A stretch of 64,000 nucleotides of DNA from Vibrio rhizosphaerae (GTDB lineage: Bacteria > Pseudomonadota > Gammaproteobacteria > Enterobacterales > Vibrionaceae), in NCBI RefSeq assembly GCF_024347095.1, contig NZ_AP024903.1, positions 1,240,001-1,304,000 of the forward strand, read 5' to 3'. Positions 57,812 through 64,000 of the stretch are shown piece after piece. Position 1 is the stretch's first letter. The number at the start of each line of letters is the position of its first letter. Position numbers and translations under genes: made by a program. The notes under the pieces are model-generated. The model had not been told where the DNA came from and made no database searches. It worked only from the letters and a program-made list of their open reading frames with translations.

Positions 57812-58474
57812 TTAAATCGTGATTGGCTCAATGTGGAGCGTGCCGTCATGATAACTGAGCATCGCTTTTTTCTGCCAGTGTTCACTCGAAATTTGATCAC
57901 TGAGCCAATAATTACCTGCAATAGAAATTAATTCAGCCTGTAGATCATGACAGAATATTTTTGCCTGCTGTTGTCCGCTGGCACCGGCAATGGCTCGGCC
58001 GCGCAGACTCCCGTAAATATGAATTGAACCATCGGCAATCACTTCAGCGCCCGCGCTGACGTGATTGAGAATGACTAAGTCACAATCTTTCGCATAGACC
58101 TGCTGCCCGGAACGAATCGGTGTGGTGATGGTCTTAGTCGGGGTGATTGATGCGGGGGCCTGACTGGGAGATTTGCTGGCCGTCAGTACAGCAAACCCGG
58201 CTTCATAGGCCAGATTCTGTGTCCGCTTATCCCGGGCTCCGGTAATGCCAACCGGCACCATGCCTGTTTGATGAATCCCATGCTTTAACTGGTGAAAGTC
58301 AAGCTCACCTTCAACTTGGGCAATGTTGAGCACAATCGGGGCCGCAGAGAAAAAAGCAGGGGCCTGAGCCACTTTAGTTTGTAAAAACTCGACGGACTTT
58401 GAAATTTCACTGTCGGCAAGATGTAACACGGAGAGTGTAAAACTACTACCTTTAAGATCAGGTGTGATTGACAT
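57812..58474 (-). CDS. minC: Septum site-determining protein MinC
   Basis: This 220-residue FtsZ-ring inhibitor has an N-terminal domain ([14 protein letters not shown]...) and a C-terminal beta-helix with [37 protein letters not shown] and [15 protein letters not shown], the MinD- and dimer-binding part. I chose the ATG at 58474 (MSITPDLKG); the longer frame to 58519 adds 15 residues absent from the family. Confidence 0.96.
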   Translation of the reverse strand: MSITPDLKGSSFTLSVLHLADSEISKSVEFLQTKVAQAPAFFSAAPIVLNIAQVEGELDFHQLKHGIHQTGMVPVGITGARDKRTQNLAYEAGFAVLTASKSPSQAPASITPTKTITTPIRSGQQVYAKDCDLVILNHVSAGAEVIADGSIHIYGSLRGRAIAGASGQQQAKIFCHDLQAELISIAGNYWLSDQISSEHWQKKAMLSYHDGTLHIEPITI

Positions 58475-58676
58475 TGGTAATTTGGGCCTCAACTCGTAAA
58501 AACACTGTAGAAAGGGCATTGCCTGAAAGTAGGGCTGTCATGTTATAGTCACAGCTCAAACTCAGCAAGATATCTTACTTTGAATTGACGTTTTTAACCT
58601 CAAAACGAGGTTAACTTTATGTGTTGAGATCGTCAGTCTTGGCAATCTGATCAGGAAATATACAAAAGGCGCAGTA

Positions 58677-58961
58677 ATGCTTTGTTCTATTTATAAAAGT
58701 CCTAAAAAAGAAGGCACCTATTTATATGTTGAGAAAAAAGATGATTTCTCGAAAGTTCCTGAAGCGTTGCTGCAGATGTTCGGGCGGCCGGTTTTGGTGA
58801 TGACAATGAATCTGGCGGGAAAGACGCTGGCAAACGTTGATATTGAAAAAGTGAAAACCTCACTCATCGACGACGGTTTTTTCTTACAATTACCACCGCC
58901 CCCGGAAAATTTATTAGAAAGCTACAAAGCAAGGAAAGCCGCTCGGCAAGGACAACAATAG
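58677..58961 (+). CDS. ycgL: YcgL-domain protein
   Basis: This 94-residue protein of the YcgL family shows [24 protein letters not shown] and [16 protein letters not shown]. It is divergent from minC, which is the usual place. The biochemical role is not established; the fold is a small alpha/beta domain. It is followed by a transglycosylase gene 30 bases later. Confidence 0.93.
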   Translation: MLCSIYKSPKKEGTYLYVEKKDDFSKVPEALLQMFGRPVLVMTMNLAGKTLANVDIEKVKTSLIDDGFFLQLPPPPENLLESYKARKAARQGQQ

Positions 58962-58991
58962 CCGATGCTTATCAGGATGAGAGGAGAAAAA

Positions 58992-59969
58992 ATGAAAAGA
59001 TTATGGTCAGTCGGATTGGGATTGATTCTGAGTTGTCCCCTCTATGCCGCCAATACAGAGAGCTTCGAACAGTATGTGGATGGCCTGAAGCAACAAGCGC
59101 AGAAAGCGGGCATCAGTCAAGCAACTATCACCGCCGCCTTTGATTCAGTGACTTACCGCCCCAGAGCGATTGTTGCTGATAAGAATCAGCCGGAAAAAAA
59201 GCTGACGCTGGATGAATATATTCCGCGGGCGGTCCCGGATTGGAAAGTCACCAAAGCGAAAAAACTCTATCAGGAACACTATGATGAGCTGGCGCGAATT
59301 GGTAAAGAATATGGCGTACAGCCCCGTTATATTGTGGCTTTGTGGGGTGTCGAGAGTAATTTTGGTTCACTGACCGGTGGATACAATGTGATCGATGCTT
59401 TGGCGACCTTAGCCTATGACGGACGCCGTGAGCAGTTTTTCCGCAAAGAAATGATGGCAGCACTGCAAATCCTCGATGAACGACATATTTCACCACAAGC
59501 GATGAAAGGCTCCTGGGCCGGTGCCATGGGGCAGTGTCAGTTTATGCCGAGCTCGTTTCTGGCTTTTGCGGCCGATGGTGACGGCGACGGGAAAAAAGAT
59601 ATCTGGGGAAGCCGGGCGGATGTGTTTGCATCAACCGCGAATTATCTGAGTCAGTCCGGCTGGAATGAACACATGATTTGGGGGCGTCAGGTCCATTTAC
59701 CCCGAGGGTTCGACATGAGTCTGAGCGGACGAGGCAAAGCACAGGGTAAAATGCTCCACCAATGGAGTGAACTGGGGGTGACACGTTATGATGGTAGCCC
59801 GTTACCGAAGTTGAAAGACGATATTCAGGCGTGGCTGATTGCCCCCGATGATGAGCAGGGCCGCGTTTATTTGATCTATAACAACTATAACGTGTTGATG
59901 AAGTGGAACCGCTCTTATTACTTCGCATTGGCGGTCAGTCATCTCGCGGATCGTATTATTATGAACTAA
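58992..59969 (+). CDS. Lytic murein transglycosylase, MltB family
   Basis: This 325-residue exported enzyme cuts peptidoglycan between MurNAc and GlcNAc, leaving an anhydro end. The signal peptide is MKRLWSVGLGLILSCPLYA. The SLT_2-type domain has VALWGVESNFGS with the catalytic Glu, and GAMGQCQFMPSSF. No lipobox Cys is at the cleavage site, so it is likely soluble in the periplasm rather than lipid-anchored like E. coli MltB. AGGAG precedes the ATG at 58992; an upstream ATG at 58965 is less likely. Confidence 0.92.
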   Translation: MKRLWSVGLGLILSCPLYAANTESFEQYVDGLKQQAQKAGISQATITAAFDSVTYRPRAIVADKNQPEKKLTLDEYIPRAVPDWKVTKAKKLYQEHYDELARIGKEYGVQPRYIVALWGVESNFGSLTGGYNVIDALATLAYDGRREQFFRKEMMAALQILDERHISPQAMKGSWAGAMGQCQFMPSSFLAFAADGDGDGKKDIWGSRADVFASTANYLSQSGWNEHMIWGRQVHLPRGFDMSLSGRGKAQGKMLHQWSELGVTRYDGSPLPKLKDDIQAWLIAPDDEQGRVYLIYNNYNVLMKWNRSYYFALAVSHLADRIIMN

Positions 59970-59990
59970 CCGGTAATCGGACTGGCAAAG

Positions 59991-60017
59991 AAAAGGCTCC
60001 TGAACGGAGCCTTTTTT
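59991..60017 (+). terminator. Terminator after the transglycosylase
   Basis: AAAAGGCTCC-TGAAC-GGAGCCTTTTTT is a strong stem with T-run, 21 bases after the stop. Confidence 0.88.
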
Positions 60018-60121
60018 ACATGGTTTTCTTTACATCGGTTTTTACACGGATATCGGTGTCGGTAAATCGGGTATGTTATCTCTGTGCTGACAGCCCTCAT
60101 CAGTGAGATGAAACCGCGATC

Positions 60122-60979
60122 TTAATCGGTGTGAAATTGTTCACATGCAAGCATGGTGTTTTCAATCAGTGTTGCGACCGTCATCGGCCCGACACCGCCG
60201 GGTACCGGCGTGATATAGCTGGCTTGATTCTTCGCCACATCATATTCCACATCACCGACGAGCTTGCCATCGTCCATACGGTTAATACCGACATCAATCA
60301 CAACTGCACCCGGTTTAATCCATTCTCCGGGAATGAAATGTGGTTTGCCGACCGCGACGACTAAGATATCGGCCTGACGTACAAATTGCTCGAGGTCTTG
60401 CGTAAAGCGATGACAAGTTGTGGTTGTACAACCGGCTAAGAGAAGCTCGAGTGTCATCGGGCGACCGACAATGTTGGATGCACCGACCACAACAGCATGC
60501 TTGCCGCGCGGGTTAATATTGTAGCGCTCCAACAGCGTCATGATGCCTTTCGGCGTACAGGAACGAAGCGTCGGAATGCGTTGTGCAAGCCGTCCGACAT
60601 TGTAAGGATGGAAACCATCCACATCTTTGTGCGGCAAGATTCTTTCCAGAATGGGGGTTGCATCCAGACCGGCAGGCAGAGGCAACTGGACCAGAATGCC
60701 ATCAATACTGGCATCGGCATTCAGTTCGTCAATCAGTTCAAGTAATGCATGTTGCGTGGTATTGGCGGGTAAATCGAATGACTTGGAAATAAAGCCGACT
60801 TCTTCACAGGCCCGGCGTTTACTGCCGACATAAACATGGGAAGCCGGATCTTCACCGACTAGAACCACGGCCAGTCCCGGCGCCCGAAGTCCTGCATCGG
60901 TTCTTGCTTTCACCCGTGCAGAGACTTCGGCACGAACAGTTTTGGAAATTAGAGTTCCATCAATATTTTGAGCAGTCAT
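60122..60979 (-). CDS. folD: Bifunctional methylenetetrahydrofolate dehydrogenase/cyclohydrolase
   Basis: This 285-residue enzyme makes 10-formyl-THF from methylene-THF with [17 protein letters not shown] carries the catalytic Lys; [10 protein letters not shown] and [10 protein letters not shown] are family signatures; GASNIVGRP is the NADP-binding loop. It lies beside tRNA-Arg(UCU), as in E. coli (folD-argU region). Confidence 0.97.
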   Translation of the reverse strand: MTAQNIDGTLISKTVRAEVSARVKARTDAGLRAPGLAVVLVGEDPASHVYVGSKRRACEEVGFISKSFDLPANTTQHALLELIDELNADASIDGILVQLPLPAGLDATPILERILPHKDVDGFHPYNVGRLAQRIPTLRSCTPKGIMTLLERYNINPRGKHAVVVGASNIVGRPMTLELLLAGCTTTTCHRFTQDLEQFVRQADILVVAVGKPHFIPGEWIKPGAVVIDVGINRMDDGKLVGDVEYDVAKNQASYITPVPGGVGPMTVATLIENTMLACEQFHTD

Positions 60980-61154
60980 GGCTTACCTTTATACAAGCGT
61001 CGCGAAACAAAAGAATAGCAAAATTTTTGCGCGCATTGTCGCAGATCTTTTCAAGAACATCTATAAGCAAACGTTTGCTTCTGGTTTATTTTCTGAGCTC
61101 TCCCTCAGGATGGTAATTTTTTAGGCAGTTAAAACATTCAATTAGAGAAACTCG

Positions 61155-61182
61155 TTGATTTACGCCGATGAACTCGTATAAT
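61155..61182 (+). promoter_or_regulatory. Promoter of tRNA-Arg
   Basis: TTGATT (61155-61160), 16-base spacer, TATAAT (61177-61182), then CCCACCCC, a GC-rich discriminator of the type used for stringent control of stable RNA. The tRNA begins 14 bases after the -10. Confidence 0.8.
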
Positions 61183-61195
61183 CCCACCCCGTAAC

Positions 61196-61272
61196 GCGCC
61201 CTTAGCTCAGTTGGATAGAGCACGTGCCTTCTAAGCATGTGGTCACAGGTTCGAATCCTGTAGGGCGCGCCA
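61196..61272 (+). tRNA. argU: tRNA-Arg, anticodon UCU
   Basis: The cloverleaf is seen directly: acceptor arms GCGCCCT and AGGGCGC, D-arm GCTC...GAGC, anticodon loop CTTCTAA with TCT at 61230-61232, T-arm ACAGGTTCGAATCCTGT, discriminator G, and encoded CCA. It reads AGA/AGG. A promoter lies just upstream and a terminator just downstream, so it is a single-gene unit. Confidence 0.97.
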
Positions 61273-61283
61273 CTTATTTCGAT

Positions 61284-61319
61284 AAGCCCCGATGATACTT
61301 GTATCGTCGGGGCTTTTTC
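61284..61319 (+). terminator. Terminator of tRNA-Arg
   Basis: AAGCCCCGATGATAC-TTG-TATCGTCGGGGCTT with one G-T pair, followed by TTTCTTTT. It starts 12 bases after the tRNA. Confidence 0.9.
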
Positions 61320-61450
61320 TTTTGTCTGAATCGTTGAAAACCAGTCTGTACACAGGGTAATGTAGTTCAAAGTGAGTCAAGTATCAGTGTTCACAGGTGA
61401 TGCAGATGCTCAGACCCGAATTTACCGGACGGTTGAGATCAAAGGACATG

Positions 61451-61921
61451 ATGAAAATTAGACACGCAGAAGTCACAGATATCGACGCGTTATTGGTTTT
61501 AAGTGAGCAAATAGGAATGCTACACTTTGAAAACGCACCGTTCGCATTCAACAAACCTTCAGCCGCTGATAAATTGTTCTGGCTGAATATGCTCAATCAT
61601 GATGAATCTTCATTGTTTTTGCTGGTCGAGTCAGACCGTCAGGTTGTCGGCTTTCTGACCGCGATGATGACTCAAAATGATACCATTCCATTTATTGTTG
61701 ATTGTCCGATATGTCGTGTTGGAACGATCGTCATTGATGAGAAACATCGTGCGTCTGGTATTGGAACCAAACTGATGGCTGCCTGTGAGCATTGGGCAAA
61801 ATCACGAGGCGCCGCGCAAATCAGACTTGAAGTGATGACCTTTAATCAATCGGCGCAAAAGTTTTATCAGCAACTCGGTTTTCAAGACCAGTCGCACATC
61901 ATGTATCGGCATCTCGACTAA
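61451..61921 (+). CDS. GNAT-family N-acetyltransferase
   Basis: This 157-residue acetyl-CoA-dependent transferase has the CoA-binding motif of GNATs: IVIDEKHRASGIGTKLMAACEHWAKSRG, then IRLEVMTFNQSAQKFYQQLGF. The substrate (protein N terminus, amine or antibiotic) cannot be told. AAAGGA precedes adjacent ATGs at 61448 and 61451; a longer frame to 61397 is less likely. It is followed by a VOC gene on the same strand. Confidence 0.9.
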   Translation: MKIRHAEVTDIDALLVLSEQIGMLHFENAPFAFNKPSAADKLFWLNMLNHDESSLFLLVESDRQVVGFLTAMMTQNDTIPFIVDCPICRVGTIVIDEKHRASGIGTKLMAACEHWAKSRGAAQIRLEVMTFNQSAQKFYQQLGFQDQSHIMYRHLD

Positions 61922-62014
61922 GCCAAGGCGATCGTTCTGTCGTCTCTTAGTTACCGAACGTGATTGACCTATACAGTGTGTTCATCGCACACAGGGAACA
62001 CAGGAGATATTATT

Positions 62015-62383
62015 TTGATTAGTCATATTGATCATATCGTTTTGACAGTTTCGGATATTGAACGGTCGGTCGCCTTCTACAAACGAGTTCTGCTCATGCA
62101 AGAGGTCTCGTTTGCCAATGGGCGTAAAGCAGTTAAATTTGGCTGCCAAAAGATCAACTTTCAAATCTTAGGCCAGGAACCCCGAAACTTAGCGCAGGTT
62201 GGTTCCGGTGATGTGTGTTTAATCTCTGACTGGCCTTTAGGCGACGTCGTCAACCATTTAGCCGGTGAAGGGGTTGAAATTGTCGAAGGTCCGGTCGAAA
62301 AGTCAGGCGCAAGCGGGCCGATTCAGTCGGTCTATTTCCTCGACCCGGATTTAAATCTGATTGAGGTGAGTGTGTATATGTAA
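62015..62383 (+). CDS. VOC-superfamily (glyoxalase/dioxygenase-like) protein
   Basis: This 122-residue protein of one VOC domain shows ISHIDHIVLTVSDIERSVAFYKRVL with the first metal His, and a late FLDPDLNLIEVSVYM with the final metal Glu. TTG at 62015 is taken as start because CAGGAG lies 8 bases upstream and the family text begins there; the frame upstream to 61964 is not family-like. It may be a metal enzyme or a drug-binding protein. Confidence 0.88.
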   Translation: MISHIDHIVLTVSDIERSVAFYKRVLLMQEVSFANGRKAVKFGCQKINFQILGQEPRNLAQVGSGDVCLISDWPLGDVVNHLAGEGVEIVEGPVEKSGASGPIQSVYFLDPDLNLIEVSVYM

Positions 62384-62426
62384 CAAGCGTGAGCCGAATC
62401 GACAGCATCACGGTTTACACCTTTCC

Positions 62427-62492
62427 AGCCTCCGCTTTTCCGGGCGTCCTGCCCGGAAAAGCTTTATCATGCTTCGGTGAATGATTTTCTGT
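62427..62492 (+). repeat. Internally deleted copy of the structured repeat, 41 kb from the arrays
   Basis: The first bases of the element (CAGCCTCCG) are joined to its third stem. The stem here is perfect over 12 bp (GCTTTTCCGGGC-GTCCT-GCCCGGAAAAGC), whereas array copies have one A-G mismatch in it. The next stem also changes on both arms (TCAT/ATGA instead of CCAT/ATGG). It stands between two core genes. Confidence 0.75.
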
Positions 62493-62643
62493 CTAACATT
62501 TGAAACACGTCTATTGTGATCTTTATTCAAGGATTGAATTTAATCGATGAAATTATGAAATCAGATGCGCTTGAATGGTAATTGATAAACATGGAGCGCT
62601 CTTATACTATCGCAACTTCACCAGCGTAAAAGGAATGTTTAAC

Positions 62644-64000
62644 GTGTTGTCTTTTTTATCAAGATTTAATTTCATTTGGATAAGTCTATTCTTATTGCTT
62701 TCCAGTACCCTTCAGGCGGCTGATTTTTATGTCTCTGATATCAGTGAAACTACACAAGATGACGCACCAGCCTTAGTCATTCGTTTTACCAGTCCGGTCG
62801 ATCCTAATATTGACTTAAGCAAATTAGTTTCTGTGACGCCAAATCCGACATCAGGCAACATATGGATCCCACAAAATAATGGCCGCCAATGGGTACTTCC
62901 CTTTGTTGAGCCAAGCACAGAGTACGTCATCAACGTTGATAAAAAGCTTCAATCAATTGGTGGGATAACTATCTCTGAGACAGATAGTGAAGGCCATGTT
63001 CATCAATTTGAGCGCACGGTGAAAACTCGTAAAATTGTCCCCGGTGCAAATTTTGCGGACCAAGGGACTTTTTTGGTGGGTAATATTCAAAATGGTATTC
63101 CCGTGACTGTGATTAATCAGAAAGCCGTCGATTTAGATGTATTTCGGGTTCGGGACGATGCTTTAGATCGCTTCATTCACGAAACGTCGCTACAGGGGAT
63201 GAATAATTACTACAGGCTTGAGAAATTAGAAAAATACGCTGATTTAGTTCATACGGCACGCTACGAAAATGATGCAAAAGCCAATCAACGGAAGACCTAC
63301 AATTTCAACTTAGACCCGGTCTTAGAAAAAAATGAACCGGGGATTTATGTTGCGGTGATTCGCAAAGCGGGTAGTTATGATTATGCCTATGACACGGCAG
63401 TCTTTACCATTACTGATATCGGTCTGCATGTCAGGAAGTACAAAGATTCTTTGGTGGTTTACAGTCACTCGATTGCGACAGCAAAGCCGCTTGCCGGTGT
63501 CGATTTACATTTTGTATGGCCCAAGACCGCGAAACAAGCCGCGCACGAACAAATCGGTAAGACCGATCTGGACGGTAGCTATCAGCTAGCGACCAATGAT
63601 CTGCCTAAAATGGTGGTTGCGCGTCAGGGCAAAGGCATTTCCTTTCTGAAATTAAATGAAGGGGCGTTGGATCTTTCCGCCTACCCGAATGTGCCCAGTT
63701 TGCATCGCCATTATCAGATGTTTATGTACGGACCTCGTGATCTGTATCGCCCCGGTGAAGCCGTTTTAATTAATTTACTCCTCCGTGACTTTGATGGAAA
63801 ACAAGTTACCGGCTTACCACTGACAGCCAAGCTTTATGATGCACGGGGTGAACGCATGAAGCAGTTCACTTGGCAACCGGACAGCAGCAATTTATACCAA
63901 GTTAATCTTCAGTTAAGTGACAATGTTCCCACAGGAAAGTGGCGTCTTGAAGTCAGTATGAATGACGACTATGTCAATACATATTGGTTTCAGGTGGAAG
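62644..64000 (+). CDS. Alpha-2-macroglobulin family protein, 3' end outside window
   Basis: This is a large periplasmic protease-trap protein of the YfhM type; only about 452 codons are in the window. Signal peptide: hydrophobic WISLFLLLSSTLQAA. The N-terminal macroglobulin domains follow: PALVIRFTSPVDPN, then FTITDIGLHVRKYKDSLVVYSHSI, and YGPRDLYRPGEAVLINLLLRD, typical of bacterial A2M. The thioester (CxEQ) would lie beyond 64000. The start is GTG 62644 with AAAGGA 9 bases upstream, or ATG 62635, which is too close to that site. In many genomes pbpC follows. Confidence 0.88.
   Translation, partial: MLSFLSRFNFIWISLFLLLSSTLQAADFYVSDISETTQDDAPALVIRFTSPVDPNIDLSKLVSVTPNPTSGNIWIPQNNGRQWVLPFVEPSTEYVINVDKKLQSIGGITISETDSEGHVHQFERTVKTRKIVPGANFADQGTFLVGNIQNGIPVTVINQKAVDLDVFRVRDDALDRFIHETSLQGMNNYYRLEKLEKYADLVHTARYENDAKANQRKTYNFNLDPVLEKNEPGIYVAVIRKAGSYDYAYDTAVFTITDIGLHVRKYKDSLVVYSHSIATAKPLAGVDLHFVWPKTAKQAAHEQIGKTDLDGSYQLATNDLPKMVVARQGKGISFLKLNEGALDLSAYPNVPSLHRHYQMFMYGPRDLYRPGEAVLINLLLRDFDGKQVTGLPLTAKLYDARGERMKQFTWQPDSSNLYQVNLQLSDNVPTGKWRLEVSMNDDYVNTYWFQVE

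Noticed and set aside
61086-61370. Minus-strand frame of 94 codons over the tRNA (APYRIRTCDHMLRR...)
   Set aside because: It is the antisense translation of tRNA-Arg and its terminator, a well-known false protein.

Overview
The window is one stretch of a Vibrio-type gammaproteobacterial chromosome. This is supported by the conserved blocks (yeaD-gapA // msrB, yeaC, ansA-sppA, purU, yoaA-tsaB-yeaY, fadD, rnd, minCDE, ycgL, folD next to a tRNA-Arg(UCU)), and by the chemotaxis and c-di-GMP genes and the pectate lyase. The species cannot be fixed from the sequence alone. The assignments rest on protein motifs and gene order read by eye. LAYOUT. 1-14295 is a contact-dependent inhibition (CDI) locus: the 3' part of a very large cdiA, its overlapping immunity gene, and a convergent gene for a nucleotidyltransferase-HEPN fusion. 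This is followed by a second, displaced copy of the whole module: a start-less cdiA 3' end carrying an EndoU-type toxin, a second immunity gene, and a second nucleotidyltransferase-HEPN gene. 14437-21565 is an accessory region bounded by two arrays of a roughly 474-bp repeat, with three full copies in each array. Each copy is a chain of stem-loops, and some stems differ between copies by paired, base-pair-preserving changes. Between the arrays lie a secreted ricin-domain polyester-hydrolase-like enzyme, a small remnant of cdiA, a TetR/SDR pair and a secreted repeat protein. 21576-29333 holds an M42-type peptidase, a chemoreceptor, a secreted PL9 pectate lyase with a KdgR-like operator, two small AT-rich genes, and panF-yhdT. 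29810-39139 is a signalling cluster: a periplasmic binding protein, a hybrid histidine kinase and a REC-PAS-GAF-GGDEF-EAL protein in one operon, then a hemerythrin-containing chemoreceptor and a small conserved-looking protein. 39263-64000 is ordinary core genome: rlmA, yeaD, gapA, msrB, a DUF2989-like lipoprotein, yeaC, ansA, sppA, purU, yoaA, tsaB, yeaY, an alpha/beta hydrolase, fadD, rnd, minEDC, ycgL, an MltB-like transglycosylase, folD, tRNA-Arg, a GNAT, a VOC protein, and the start of an alpha-2-macroglobulin. HOW IT FITS TOGETHER. The CDI region makes a toxin-delivery filament with its immunity protein and keeps a spare toxin/immunity cassette, which recombination could swap in through about 730 bp of near-identical cdiA sequence. 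The nucleotidyltransferase-HEPN gene has been duplicated with each cassette, so it is probably part of the module. The most unusual signals are the structured repeat family, the co-duplicated nucleotidyltransferase-HEPN genes with a sharply bounded variable block, the identical 25-bp sequence beside two cdiA-derived fragments, and the ricin-domain PETase-like enzyme.
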